Shown here: in pieces, positions 1-8,825 of the stretch
How the letters are laid out: each line of letters opens with the position of its first letter
How positions within the stretch are numbered: the first letter of the stretch is position 1
DNA from: WTKG01 sp963735005
GTDB lineage: Bacteria; Actinomycetota; Actinomycetes; Actinomycetales; Demequinaceae
Direction of reading: 5' to 3'
Length of the DNA: 64,000 nt
NCBI GenBank assembly: GCA_963735005.1
Contig: CAVTJA010000006.1
Span: forward strand, 225,851-289,850
Program-made: the position numbers and the translations under genes
Notes under the pieces: model-generated
Databases searched by the model: none
Told to the model about the DNA's origin: nothing
Seen by the model: only the letters and a program-made list of their open reading frames with translations

Positions 1-658
1 CCACAAGATCCGCGCCCACGACGCTCACCTGCGCGTAGCGGGCCTCCATGCGGCCGTCAGTGTTCCAAATGTGCTCGCCGTGCTGCGCGGTTCCGGATGT
101 GCACAGCGCGCGTCGCTCGTCGCTGAGCTCCACCATGTCGACGAGGTCCCCGGCCTGTGGGTCGCCCGCGTAGCGGGGGTCGGCGATGCCGATGCGCCAC
201 GGCTGGCCAGCAGGGTCGAGCCCCGAGGACAGCACGTCCCCAGAAGCGCCGATGATGAAGTCGCCGACGCCAAGCTGGTCGAGGTGGCGCGACGCCCGCA
301 TCACGGCCCACGTCTTCACGAGGCCAGTAGGGTCCACCGCTCCGTCGGGACGGCGCGCGTCGAAGGCGCCGTCGGTCGCCTCGCGGTAACGCTCGCACTC
401 CGCGAGCACCTCCCCCACTGCCGGCGGGCAGTCGTCGATGTGGATGTCGCCGCGCGCGAGGCGCGACAGCGGGGAATCTTCCTTCCACAGGCTGAAGACC
501 TCGTCCGCCCAGGTGAGGTCGGCCTGCATCGCGGCGGCCGCGGCCTCGAGGTCCCGCTCGGAGACGTCCGCTGGGCGGCGCGCCACGGTCACCACGAACG
601 GCATCGCCATGGCGTGCAACGTCCGCTGGAACACCGCGGCGTCAGGCGAGCCCGGCAT
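1..658 (-). CDS. apbE: FAD:protein FMN transferase, ApbE family (3' end outside window)
   Basis: Flavin transferase that attaches FMN from FAD covalently to Thr/Ser of FMN-binding proteins outside the membrane. The reading frame is open from the ATG at 658 to the window edge (about 219 residues). Visible family features are an N-terminal strand with VTVARR, a LWKEDSPLSRLARG stretch near residue 60, the hallmark DPTGLVKTWAV around residue 115 and GDFIIGASGDVLSSG around 140, matching the ApbE core that binds FAD and Mg. The start overlaps the 3' end of the FMN-binding gene by 17 bases, so the two are probably translationally coupled, and that neighbour is the obvious substrate. The C-terminal third lies outside the window. 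No signal peptide is visible with this start, so where the enzyme acts is unclear. Confidence 0.85.
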   Translation of the reverse strand, partial: MPGSPDAAVFQRTLHAMAMPFVVTVARRPADVSERDLEAAAAAMQADLTWADEVFSLWKEDSPLSRLARGDIHIDDCPPAVGEVLAECERYREATDGAFDARRPDGAVDPTGLVKTWAVMRASRHLDQLGVGDFIIGASGDVLSSGLDPAGQPWRIGIADPRYAGDPQAGDLVDMVELSDERRALCTSGTAQHGEHIWNTDGRMEARYAQVSVVGADLV

Positions 659-1073
659 CGCGGAACGCGCCTTGCAAGGATTCCGTGATTCCGCGAGAGG
701 TGTACGACGCCCCGCTCACGTAGGACACTTGCCACTTCTGCGCGGTGAGTACCTCTTGCCGCAGTTCGGGGAGCGCGATCGAATTGATGTAGCGGCTCTC
801 CCCCGCGGAGGTCCCCGCGACCGGGAAGGTCACGTCGACGACCTTCCCGTCCTTCACCACTATTTGGGCCTGGAAGTTGCCGAGCAGGTTCCTCACAACT
901 GGGCCTGTGAAGGCCCCGCCCGCCGCGGCCCCTTGACCGTTGCCCGTTCCCGTTCCCGTTCCTGGGTCCGTACCGGTGCCGTTCCCGCCTAGGTGCTTGG
1001 GCGCGTTCGCGACTCCAATCAGAACTATCGCGGCCGTGCCGCCCACTACCACTGCCAATCGTGATGCCCTCAT
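642..1073 (-). CDS. FMN-binding domain protein, membrane-anchored
   Basis: 143-residue extracytoplasmic flavin carrier. One hydrophobic anchor (residues 6-22) is followed by a Gly/Thr/Asn linker (30-50) and an FMN_bind domain (about 58-140). The flavinylation motif is seen as SGASYTS at 120-126; most family members have SGAT-x-T, so Ser123 replaces the usual Thr, with Thr125 beside it. Known biology: ApbE links FMN to this motif and the protein passes electrons from a membrane reductase to outside acceptors. It sits between a ferric-reductase-like gene (12 bases upstream) and apbE (overlapping), which supports one electron-transfer operon. The final acceptor cannot be read from the sequence. 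Confidence 0.88.
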   Translation of the reverse strand: MRASRLAVVVGGTAAIVLIGVANAPKHLGGNGTGTDPGTGTGTGNGQGAAAGGAFTGPVVRNLLGNFQAQIVVKDGKVVDVTFPVAGTSAGESRYINSIALPELRQEVLTAQKWQVSYVSGASYTSRGITESLQGAFRDAGLA

Positions 1074-1085
1074 TGACGTGCTCCT

Positions 1086-2459
1086 CTACCAGGTGAATTC
1101 TTCGCGATGGATGGAATCTGCATGAACGCCGGCCGCGAGCGCGTCGGCCTCGACCGCGAGCGCCCAGTCGCGCGGCCCACAGATGTAGACGTCGGCGGTC
1201 GCTGGGTCGGTGAGGAACGACGCGACGGACACGCGCTCGTCCGCTGTCCCCCACGTCGTACCGCGCGGCCCGACGAGAACCTTGAGCTTCGCCTGACGCA
1301 AGCGCGCGAGTTCGGTGATCTCGTCGAGCAGTGGGGCCTCCTCGAGGGACCGAGCGCGCACGACCACCGTGATCGGGTCGCTCGGCGAGGCGTCGCCGAG
1401 GATTGACCGAATAGGTGTGACGCCAATTCCGGCGCCGATCAACAGCATCTGGTGCCCGCGGCGCGCTCGACGCGTGAAGGTTCCGAAGGGACCCTCGAGC
1501 AAGACGCGGGTGCCGGGCTGCAAGGCGCGCAGTGAGGACGAACCATCCCCGACGGGCTTGACCGTCAGGCGCAACAGCCCGCCCGCGGCGACCGACAGCG
1601 AGTACGGATGGGCTTGCCACCACAACCCGGGCTGCAGGAACCTCCACAAGAAGAACTGCCCGGACGCGGCGCGCAGCCGTTCGAGGCCATCGCCGGACAC
1701 GTAGATCGACACACTGCCGTCAGGGTGGCCCCTCACCGCGTCGACCCGTGGCGCGTACTCCGCCGTGATCCACAGCGGCCGCACGATCCGGTAGGCGACG
1801 AACGACCCGAACGCGACCACGTAGAGCAGAGCCCAGAACCACGTGGCCGGCCCGCCGCTCTTGAACGTAGTGCCCTTGAGGAATTGGTGGGGAACGGCGA
1901 ACGCGACGGCGACGTAGACGACAAGGTGGACCGCGTGCCACGTCTCGTACTTGACGAGGCCGCGGACGGCCGCAAAGGACATGACGAACACTGCCGCGAA
2001 CAGCGCGATCGAGACCTCGACCATTGCCATGAACCAGCCGAGCTTGGGCCAGTCGAGGGCGGTCTGAAGCAAGGGTGTGCCGTTGTAGTGCGCTGTCATG
2101 CCGGTGATGATCGCGAAGTGGCCGAGCATGAGCGAGATGGCCCATTTGCCGAGCCGGCTGTGCTTGACGATCGCCTTGTCCTGGCCGATGACGCGCTCGA
2201 TCCATGGCGCCCGCGATGCGAGCAACACCTGCGCCAGCATGAGCACCGCGGCGACGATGCCGAGCGCGCGCCCAAGCGTGTAGATGTAGTCAACGGGAGA
2301 GACGGTGAGCAGCCCCCGGGCGTTGAGCATGAAGGCCACGCCAATGGCTGCGGCGAACCACACTGCCGCCTCGAGGGCGTCCGCCCACCAACTGCGCCGC
2401 GCGGCGAGGCGTTGCCGCTCAGCGACTGCTCTGGCAACCGAGGTGGATTGCGACGCCAT
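1086..2459 (-). CDS. ferric-reductase-like transmembrane flavo-oxidoreductase
   Basis: 457 residues. The N-terminal half has about six membrane helices (roughly residues 25-240) with paired His in LGHFAIITGMTAHY and TWHAVHLVVYVAVAF, likely b-heme ligands as in ferric reductase/NOX-type domains. The C-terminal half is a ferredoxin-NADP reductase module: HPYSLSV for FAD, IGAGIGVTPIRSIL for NAD(P) and YICGPRDW near the end. It should move electrons from cytoplasmic NAD(P)H across the membrane. It is the first gene of the three-gene unit with the FMN-binding protein and apbE, which are its probable electron acceptor and maturase. Start: ATG at 2459, encoding a basic N-terminus. Confidence 0.87.
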   Translation of the reverse strand: MASQSTSVARAVAERQRLAARRSWWADALEAAVWFAAAIGVAFMLNARGLLTVSPVDYIYTLGRALGIVAAVLMLAQVLLASRAPWIERVIGQDKAIVKHSRLGKWAISLMLGHFAIITGMTAHYNGTPLLQTALDWPKLGWFMAMVEVSIALFAAVFVMSFAAVRGLVKYETWHAVHLVVYVAVAFAVPHQFLKGTTFKSGGPATWFWALLYVVAFGSFVAYRIVRPLWITAEYAPRVDAVRGHPDGSVSIYVSGDGLERLRAASGQFFLWRFLQPGLWWQAHPYSLSVAAGGLLRLTVKPVGDGSSSLRALQPGTRVLLEGPFGTFTRRARRGHQMLLIGAGIGVTPIRSILGDASPSDPITVVVRARSLEEAPLLDEITELARLRQAKLKVLVGPRGTTWGTADERVSVASFLTDPATADVYICGPRDWALAVEADALAAGVHADSIHREEFTW

Positions 2460-2526
2460 GGATAATCCTTCCGTGAGCCCTCAGGCTCGGGCTGGCCGAT
2501 GCGGCGGCCCCCGACCGCAGCGCCAG

Positions 2527-3627
2527 TTACCTCGGAAAGGAGACCCCTCGCAGGATAACTGCGATTGGCTCACGCATTTCAACGATGTCAACCCGCGGGT
2601 CGTTCCCGTACACGACGACGTCCCCCGACGCACCCTCCTCGATGCCGGGCATCCCGAGCCACTCGCGCGCCCGCCAGGTGGCTGCGGCGACGACTTCAGT
2701 CGCAGGCACGCCCGCCTGAACCATTTCGGCTGCCTCCTCGGCGTGGCGGCCGTGCTCGATGCTGCCCCCCGCGTCGGTCCCCACGAACAACTGGACCCCG
2801 GCGTCGTAGAGGTCCCGGACCTGCTGGTAGCGGCGCCGGTGCATGCCGCGCATGCGGTCCGCGAAGCGCGGGAACTTGGCCTCGCCCTGGGCCGCGATGG
2901 ACTCGAACTGGGCGATCTGCAGCAGCGTCGGGACCACGGGCACGCCCGCATTCGCGGCGCGCTCGATTTGGGCAGCGGACATCCCGGTGCCGTGCTCGAG
3001 GCAGTCGACGCCGGCGTCGAGTAGGCCGTCGACCGCCTCCGTCGAAAACGTGTGTGCGGTGACGCGCGCGCCCGCGGCGTGGGCCGCCGCAACCGCCTGC
3101 GCGAGCACGTCGTCCGGCCACAGCGGGGCAAGGTCTGCCTCGTCACCAAGCTCGCGATCGATCCAATCCGCAATGATTTTGACCCACCCGTCGCCGTCAC
3201 GCGCCGCCTCCGCAGCGGCGCGCGGCAGGTCCTCCACGCGGTCAAGCTCGCGAGCCAGCCCCCGGATGTAGCGCTTGGGGCGCGCGATGAACCGTGCCGC
3301 GCGGATGAGGCGGGGCAGGTCAGGGCGGTCGTGCACCCACGAGGTGTCGATCGCCGAGCCGGCGTCGCGAATCAGCAACACGCCCGCGTCGCGGTCGGCC
3401 TGGGCCTGCTTGACCGCCATCGCCTCGTCAGTGCCGCCACCCATGGTCACGCCGATATGGCAGTGCACGTCCACCAATCCGGGCAGGACGACGCCGTCGA
3501 TCACACCGTCGGGCTGGGCGGCGGGGCGGTCAAAGGTGAGGCGCCCGCCCACGATCCACGCCTCGGGGTACTCGCGGTCGGCGTCGGCGATCACCCGCCC
3601 GCGCAGGTGCAGCACGCCGCCCCCCAC
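2527..3627 (-). CDS. amidohydrolase family protein
   Basis: 366-residue metal-dependent hydrolase of the imidazolonepropionase/prolidase-like branch. The complete binuclear set is visible: HCH at 55-57, Lys150 in VKIIAD (possible carboxylated Lys), His192 in TAHTF, His212 in LEHGTG and Asp285 in FVGTDAGG. Flanking strands at the N- and C-termini form the usual composite beta domain. The GTG start lies only five bases after the ffh stop codon, so it is probably the last gene of the ffh transcript. The natural substrate (cyclic amide, dipeptide or ureide) cannot be told from sequence. Confidence 0.8.
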   Translation of the reverse strand: MGGGVLHLRGRVIADADREYPEAWIVGGRLTFDRPAAQPDGVIDGVVLPGLVDVHCHIGVTMGGGTDEAMAVKQAQADRDAGVLLIRDAGSAIDTSWVHDRPDLPRLIRAARFIARPKRYIRGLARELDRVEDLPRAAAEAARDGDGWVKIIADWIDRELGDEADLAPLWPDDVLAQAVAAAHAAGARVTAHTFSTEAVDGLLDAGVDCLEHGTGMSAAQIERAANAGVPVVPTLLQIAQFESIAAQGEAKFPRFADRMRGMHRRRYQQVRDLYDAGVQLFVGTDAGGSIEHGRHAEEAAEMVQAGVPATEVVAAATWRAREWLGMPGIEEGASGDVVVYGNDPRVDIVEMREPIAVILRGVSFPR

Positions 3628-3632
3628 GGCCG

Positions 3633-5246
3633 CTACTTGCGCCCGAGGAACTTGCTGATGCCGTCGGGAAGCTCTGCGGGCGCGACCGTGTCACCGCTTT
3701 CGGGCTCGCCCGGGATACCGAAGGCGCTGCCGGGCTTGGACGCGCCGCCGAGGCGCTGGGCAGCGGCCGCCTCTTGCTGAGCGCGCTTGGCGGGGTTGCC
3801 GCTCTTGCCCTTGGCCCGCTTACTCGACGCTTGCTTGCCCTTGGAGCGCTTGCCTGGCCCGTAGCCCATGCCACCCATCGCCTGCGCGGAACCCGGGCCA
3901 GCCATGCCTGGCATCATCGGAGCGCCGCCGCCGGCCACCTGCTTCATCATTTTCTGCGCCTCGGCGAAGCGTTTGACCAGAGAGTTCACGGCCGTCACGG
4001 TGCTGCCGGAGCCTGCGGCGATGCGCGCGCGACGCGAGCCGTTGAGGAGCTTGACGTTGTCGCGCTCGGCGGGCGTCATGGACTGGATGATCGCCTCGGT
4101 GCGACTGATTTCGCGCTCATCGAAGTTCTCGATCGCCTCGCGAGCCTGGCCCATGCCGGGCAGCATCGTCAGCATCTTCTGCATCGAGCCCATGTTCTTG
4201 AGCTGCTGCATCTGGGACAGGAAGTCGTCGAGCGTGAAGTCGTCGCCCTTGGCCATCTTGTCGGCGAAGCGCTGCGCTTCCTCCTGGTCGAAGGCCTTCT
4301 CGGCCTGCTCGATGAGGCTCAGGACGTCACCCATGTCGAGGATGCGGGATGCCATCCGGTCGGGGTGGAAGACCTCGAACTCGCTGAGCTTCTCGCCCGT
4401 GGACGCGAACAGGATGGGCTGGCCGGTCACCTGGGCCACGGATAGCGCGGCGCCGCCGCGGGCGTCGCCGTCGAGCTTCGTGAGGACGACGCCGGTGAAG
4501 CCGACGCCCTCGCGGAACGCGTTCGCGGTGGTGACCGCGTCCTGACCGATCATGGCGTCAATGACGAACAGGATCTCGTCGGGGTTGACGGCGTCGCGGA
4601 TGTCCGACGCCTGTTTCATGAGCTCGTCGTCCACGCCAAGGCGACCGGCGGTGTCAACGATCACCACGTTGTGCTGCTTGGAGGCGGCCTCCTTGATCGC
4701 CTTCTTGGCGACCTTGACCGGGTCACCCTTCGACTTCTCGTCCTCGCTGGTGACGCCCTTCTCGGGCGCGTAGACGGGCACACCCGCGCGCTCGCCGACC
4801 ACCTGCAGCTGATTCACGGCGTTAGGGCGCTGAAGGTCCGCCGCGACCAGCAACGGGGTGTCGCCCTGCTCCTTGAGGTGAAGCGCGAGCTTGGCCGCAA
4901 GCGTCGTCTTTCCCGCTCCCTGGAGGCCAGCGAGCATGATGACGGTGGGGCCAGTCTTGGCGCGGTGCAGGCCGCGCGTCTGCCCGCCGAGGATGGCGAC
5001 GAGCTCCTCGTTGACGATCTTGACGACCTGCTCGGCGGGGTTGAGCGCCTGCGAAACCTCGGCGCCGAGCGCACGCTCGCGGATGGCGCCGGCGAACGTT
5101 TTGACGACCTCGACAGCGACATCGGCGTCGAGCAGCGCGCGGCGGATCTCGCGGATGGTCCCGTCGATGTCGGCCTCGGACAGCTTGCCCTTGCCGCGAA
5201 GGTTCTTGAAGGTCGCGGTGAGGCGATCCGACAGATTCGCGAACAC
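3633..5246 (-). CDS. ffh: signal recognition particle protein Ffh (SRP54)
   Basis: 537-residue SRP GTPase that binds signal peptides on ribosomes and delivers them to FtsY. The N-domain helical bundle (1-95) is followed by the G domain with GLQGAGKTT (107-115), DTAGRLGVD and TKLDGDARGG. The methionine-rich M domain (about 325-450) includes NMGSMQKMLTMLPGMGQ, and the RNA-binding helix region contains SRRARIAAGSGSTV. The C-terminus is longer than in E. coli: a Met/Gly stretch and a Lys-rich segment, common in actinobacteria. It lies downstream of glnD with a 47-base gap. Its partner gene ftsY lies in the same cluster. Confidence 0.98.
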   Translation of the reverse strand: MFANLSDRLTATFKNLRGKGKLSEADIDGTIREIRRALLDADVAVEVVKTFAGAIRERALGAEVSQALNPAEQVVKIVNEELVAILGGQTRGLHRAKTGPTVIMLAGLQGAGKTTLAAKLALHLKEQGDTPLLVAADLQRPNAVNQLQVVGERAGVPVYAPEKGVTSEDEKSKGDPVKVAKKAIKEAASKQHNVVIVDTAGRLGVDDELMKQASDIRDAVNPDEILFVIDAMIGQDAVTTANAFREGVGFTGVVLTKLDGDARGGAALSVAQVTGQPILFASTGEKLSEFEVFHPDRMASRILDMGDVLSLIEQAEKAFDQEEAQRFADKMAKGDDFTLDDFLSQMQQLKNMGSMQKMLTMLPGMGQAREAIENFDEREISRTEAIIQSMTPAERDNVKLLNGSRRARIAAGSGSTVTAVNSLVKRFAEAQKMMKQVAGGGAPMMPGMAGPGSAQAMGGMGYGPGKRSKGKQASSKRAKGKSGNPAKRAQQEAAAAQRLGGASKPGSAFGIPGEPESGDTVAPAELPDGISKFLGRK

Positions 5247-5293
5247 GTCAGTCCTTTCGGGGAGGGATACGGCCCCAGCCTACAAGGCGTTCG

Positions 5294-7072
5294 CTAGGCG
5301 CTAGCGGAGCCCAGCCGGGCCGTCGCGGCGGCCACCAGCCGGTTCACAAGCTCGCGTCGCGACTCGGTCCACACCTCTGGGCCCGTCGCCGTGGCGTCGG
5401 CCTCACTCAGCAGCCTGAGCGCGTCGAGCAGGTCGGCACGGCCGCCAAGCGCGTCAACAACCGCAGAGACGGCCTCGACGCCGTCGACGTCCGACGCCGC
5501 GGCAAGGTCGCTGAGCAGGAGGTGGTGGCGCACGAGCGTCTGGACGTCGGCGGCCGTGGCGGCGTCGAGGCCGATGCGTGCGGCGATGTCGGGGATCATC
5601 GCGGCACCGTCCGCGGCGTGGTCGCTGCCAGCGCCCTTGCCGATGTCGTGCAGCAACGCGGCGAGCAGCAGGGTGTCGAAGCCTGCACCCCCGCGGGCAA
5701 GCTTGCCCACGCGCACCACCGTCTCGAGGGAATGCCGGTCCACGGTGTACACGTGCAGCGGGTTGGTCTGCGGCCGGTTGCGAATGCGCTGCCACTCGGG
5801 CAGCCAGGTGGCGACGATCCCGCCAAGGTCCACCGCCTCCCACACGGTGACGAGGTTGTCCGTCGAGCGGAGCAGCTCCAGCAGGCGGGTGCGTGCCTCA
5901 TCTGGCCATGGGGCGGGCAAGGCGGGGCATTCCTTGAGAGACTCGACGAGGGCGGTGGGGATCGCAAGGCCCGTCGTGGCCGCGACGGCGGCGGCGCGCA
6001 GGGACAGCACCGGGTCCTCCGTCGGCTTGGCTCCAGCCGCGAGGGCAATCTCGCCGTCGACGTCGATGAGGGCCTCCGCGACGGACATGAAGCGCGGCGC
6101 GCTCGCGCGCTGACGAGCCGCCCTTCCTCGCGAGCTGCCCTTGCTGTGTTCGAGCGTCCGGCGCGCCGACCGCTGGGTGGTGTCGAGCGCGTACGCGACG
6201 GTCCGGCCGGACTCGGCAAGCGCGGCGAGGAGGTCCTCGAGGCCGTCGTGCCCCGCCATCCGAGCCACGTCGTCGGCGATGCCGCGCTCGAGCTTGTTCG
6301 CGCCACGCTCTGACGCGAGGTGGATGTAGTCGCGGATGTCGAGAAGGTGCTGGATGGCCTCGTCGACGCGGCCGTGCGGCCGGTCCGCGAGCCACGTTGC
6401 GGCGACGGCGGTGAGGCTCGCGGCGTCGCGCAGGCCGCCGCGCGAGTCCTTGAGGTTGGGCTCGATCAGGTAGGCGAGCTCGCCGTACTGCGCCGCACGC
6501 GCGCGCGAGGCCGCGATGAGCTCCGGGAGGCGCTTCTTGGCGTTCGCGCGCCAGTCGGCGAGGATCCACGCGCGGGCCCGCTGGGCGACGCTCGCGTCCC
6601 CCGCGATGGCGCGGACGTCAAGCAGGCCGGTGGCGGCGCCGAGGTCCTTGGCCGCGAGCTGGCGGCATTCGGACACCGATCGCATCGCGTGCACGATGTC
6701 GAGCTTCGCGTCCCACAACGGGTACCACAGCGCCTCGGCAAGGTCCGCGACGTCCTTCGCCTTGTGGGTCTCGCCGTCGTGGATCACCACGAGGTCGAGG
6801 TTCGAACACGGCCCCGCGTCCTGGCGGCCGGTGCCGCCGATCGCGGCGAGCGCCACGCCCGCGTCGAGCGACCCGGTGGTGTGGTTCCAGTGCTCGACAA
6901 GCGTGGTTTGCACAAGGTCCGCGATGGCGCGGCGCCGGGCCGCCCCGGGCTCGCCGGCAGCGATCGAGGATCGCGCGAGCTCGAGCCGCGCACGCTTGAG
7001 GTCCCGCACCCCGGAAGGGTGCGGGACCTCAGCGTGTGAGCCGCTGGGCGAAGTGCCCGTTGGACTCGTCAT
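5294..7072 (-). CDS. glnD: [Protein-PII] nucleotidyltransferase GlnD, short form with altered catalytic site
   Basis: 592 residues; in the family this enzyme adds and removes UMP (AMP in actinobacteria) on PII in response to nitrogen status. The nucleotidyltransferase domain (about 60-170) has GG at 79-80, but the metal-binding pair that should read S-D-x-D reads S-N-L-D (Asn91, Asp93), so the first catalytic Asp is missing. The HD phosphohydrolase domain is intact (LLHDIGKG near residue 475). The protein stops soon after the HD domain, without the two C-terminal ACT glutamine-sensing domains of the roughly 890-residue E. coli enzyme. It is third in amt-glnK-glnD, 12 bases after glnK. It may keep de-modifying activity only; this is inference. 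Confidence 0.88.
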   Translation of the reverse strand: MTSPTGTSPSGSHAEVPHPSGVRDLKRARLELARSSIAAGEPGAARRRAIADLVQTTLVEHWNHTTGSLDAGVALAAIGGTGRQDAGPCSNLDLVVIHDGETHKAKDVADLAEALWYPLWDAKLDIVHAMRSVSECRQLAAKDLGAATGLLDVRAIAGDASVAQRARAWILADWRANAKKRLPELIAASRARAAQYGELAYLIEPNLKDSRGGLRDAASLTAVAATWLADRPHGRVDEAIQHLLDIRDYIHLASERGANKLERGIADDVARMAGHDGLEDLLAALAESGRTVAYALDTTQRSARRTLEHSKGSSRGRAARQRASAPRFMSVAEALIDVDGEIALAAGAKPTEDPVLSLRAAAVAATTGLAIPTALVESLKECPALPAPWPDEARTRLLELLRSTDNLVTVWEAVDLGGIVATWLPEWQRIRNRPQTNPLHVYTVDRHSLETVVRVGKLARGGAGFDTLLLAALLHDIGKGAGSDHAADGAAMIPDIAARIGLDAATAADVQTLVRHHLLLSDLAAASDVDGVEAVSAVVDALGGRADLLDALRLLSEADATATGPEVWTESRRELVNRLVAAATARLGSASA

Positions 7073-7084
7073 GCGTTGACTCCC

Positions 7085-7423
7085 TTACAAAGCATCCGCC
7101 CCGCGCTCACCGGTCCGGACCCTGGCAATGTCTGACACCTCAACGGCCCAGACCTTGCCATCGCCAATCCGACCAGTGTGCGCAGATTCCACCACGGCAT
7201 CCATGACTGCGGCAGCGTCTCCATCCTCGACCAAGACCTCGACTCGAGACTTGGGGAGAAGCTCAACGCTGTACTCCGCTCCACGGTATACCTCGGTGTG
7301 TCCACGTTGGCGACCGTAACCGGACGCCTGCGACACCGTGATCCCTTTGACGCCGGTCGCCTCGAGGGCGGCGCGGACATCTTCCAGGCGGTGAGGCTGG
7401 ATGATTGCGGTGATCAACTTCAT
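7085..7423 (-). CDS. glnK: nitrogen regulatory protein PII (GlnK)
   Basis: 112-residue PII signal protein: a trimer that reads ATP/ADP/2-oxoglutarate and blocks the ammonium channel when nitrogen is plentiful. The start MKLITAIIQPHRLEDVR, the T-loop GYGRQRGHTEVYRGAEY and the C-terminal GDGKVWAVEV are all conserved. The modification residue Tyr51 is present, as are the 2-oxoglutarate-contacting Gln39 and Lys58-region residues. It begins six bases after the amt stop codon and ends 12 bases before glnD, the standard actinobacterial amt-glnK-glnD order. Expression is probably driven from the GlnR-type box upstream of amt. Confidence 0.97.
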   Translation of the reverse strand: MKLITAIIQPHRLEDVRAALEATGVKGITVSQASGYGRQRGHTEVYRGAEYSVELLPKSRVEVLVEDGDAAAVMDAVVESAHTGRIGDGKVWAVEVSDIARVRTGERGADAL

Positions 7424-7429
7424 CAGTTA

Positions 7430-8671
7430 CTACTTGGCGTCGTCGTACGCGGTCTCGCCGTGTGAGTGGAGGTCGATCGAGCCAGTCTCGACTTCCTCCG
7501 ACACGCGGAACCCGATCGTGTACTTGATGGCGAAACCGATGATCGCGGTCACGACACCGGAGTAGACAATCACGACCAGAGCGGCGATTGCCTGCGCGCC
7601 CAGGAGGGCCCACGAGTGCTCGCCGTAGAGGACACCAGCGTTGCCGAACAAGTTGGTGTCCGTGGCGAAGAAGCCGATCGCGAGGGTACCGATGATACCG
7701 CCGACGAGGTGGACACCGACGACGTCAAGCGAGTCGTCGTAGTTCAGCTTGTACTTGAGGCCAATCGCGAGCGCGCAACCAACACCGGCGAGCAGGCCGA
7801 TCGCGATCGCGCCGAGCGGCGAGACCGACAGGCCGGCAGGGGTGATGGCAACAAGACCAGCAACGACACCAGAGGCGGCACCCAGGGTGGTCGCCTTGCC
7901 GTCGCGGATCTTCTCAGTGGCGAGCCAGGCAAGCATCGCGGCCGCAGGAGCGACCAGCGTGTTGACCCAGATCTGGGCGGCGAAGTGATCCGCAGCCCAC
8001 TCAGAACCGGCGTTGAAGCCGAACCAACCGAACCACAGGAGCGCGGCGCCGAGCATGACGAACGGCAGGTTGTGAGGCTTGAACGGCTCCTTGCCGAAGC
8101 CCTTGCGAACGCCGAGGATGAGCGCAAGCACGAGGCCCGCGATACCGGCGTTGATGTGAACGACCGTTCCACCTGCGATGTCCTGCGGCGGAACCAGGAA
8201 GTCGCTGAAGATGTCGTTGTCGGTCAGGAGACCGCCACCCCACACCCAGTGGGAGACCGGCGAGTACACCAGCACGCCCCACAGTGCGGCGAAAATGAGC
8301 CACGAGCCGAACTTCACGCGGTCCGCGATGGACCCCGAGATAAGTGCGACCGTGATGATGGCGAAGGTGCCACCGAAGCCGGCGAGGATCAGGTTGATGC
8401 CGTCGGGGTCCTGGAAGATCGACTGCATGAAGAACTCGCCAGTCGGGTGCGACACGAAGCCGCCCCACGATTCGCCGTTGCCGACCGAGAAGGCGTATCC
8501 CACTGCAACCCACAGGACGCCCACAACGCCGATGGCGCTGAAGGACATCATCATCATGTTGAGGACCGACTTGCTGCGCGACATGCCGCCGTAGAAGAAC
8601 GCCAGACCGGGCGTCATCAGAAGCACGAGCGAGGCAGAAGTCAGGATCCAGGCGATGCTACCGCTGTCCAT
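7430..8671 (-). CDS. amt: ammonium transporter Amt
   Basis: 413-residue ammonium channel with about 11 membrane helices. It starts MDSGSIAWILTSASLVLLM and has the family patterns GLAFFYGG, the twin-histidine pore residues in GGTVVHINAGIAG (near 178) and GVHLVGGIIGT (near 307), and a cytoplasmic tail SEEVETGSIDLHSHGE. The start is supported by AAGGAG nine bases upstream. It is the first gene of amt-glnK-glnD. A four-half-site GlnR-type box lies about 60 bases upstream, consistent with induction under nitrogen limitation; GlnK would plug the channel when ammonium rises. Confidence 0.97.
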   Translation of the reverse strand: MDSGSIAWILTSASLVLLMTPGLAFFYGGMSRSKSVLNMMMMSFSAIGVVGVLWVAVGYAFSVGNGESWGGFVSHPTGEFFMQSIFQDPDGINLILAGFGGTFAIITVALISGSIADRVKFGSWLIFAALWGVLVYSPVSHWVWGGGLLTDNDIFSDFLVPPQDIAGGTVVHINAGIAGLVLALILGVRKGFGKEPFKPHNLPFVMLGAALLWFGWFGFNAGSEWAADHFAAQIWVNTLVAPAAAMLAWLATEKIRDGKATTLGAASGVVAGLVAITPAGLSVSPLGAIAIGLLAGVGCALAIGLKYKLNYDDSLDVVGVHLVGGIIGTLAIGFFATDTNLFGNAGVLYGEHSWALLGAQAIAALVVIVYSGVVTAIIGFAIKYTIGFRVSEEVETGSIDLHSHGETAYDDAK

Positions 8672-8731
8672 TTCTGTTTCTCCTTGTCATCTAGCCACTC
8701 GGCTAGTTGTCACACAGCATGGCGGGCGAAG

Positions 8732-8769
8732 GTTTCCCCCGGTGCACGGCTGTGTTTCGCTGCGGTTAC
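8732..8769 (-). promoter_or_regulatory. GlnR-type binding box upstream of amt
   Basis: On the minus strand the sequence reads GTAAC-n6-GAAAC-n6-GTGCA-n6-GAAAC, exactly the 5-6-5-6-5-6-5 spacing of the actinobacterial GlnR consensus gTnAC-n6-GaAAC-n6-GtnAC-n6-GaAAC. Three half-sites match perfectly; the third (GTGCA) is degenerate. It sits 60 bases upstream of the amt start, in the only sizeable gap between amt and ftsY. Regulation of amt by an OmpR-type GlnR is known in Streptomyces and Mycobacterium; for this organism it is inferred from the site. Confidence 0.75.
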
Positions 8770-8825
8770 AAATTTGCCGCCCGAAATGGGGGCATTGGCG
8801 TCGCGTGGGCGAATCGCCGAGCGTG

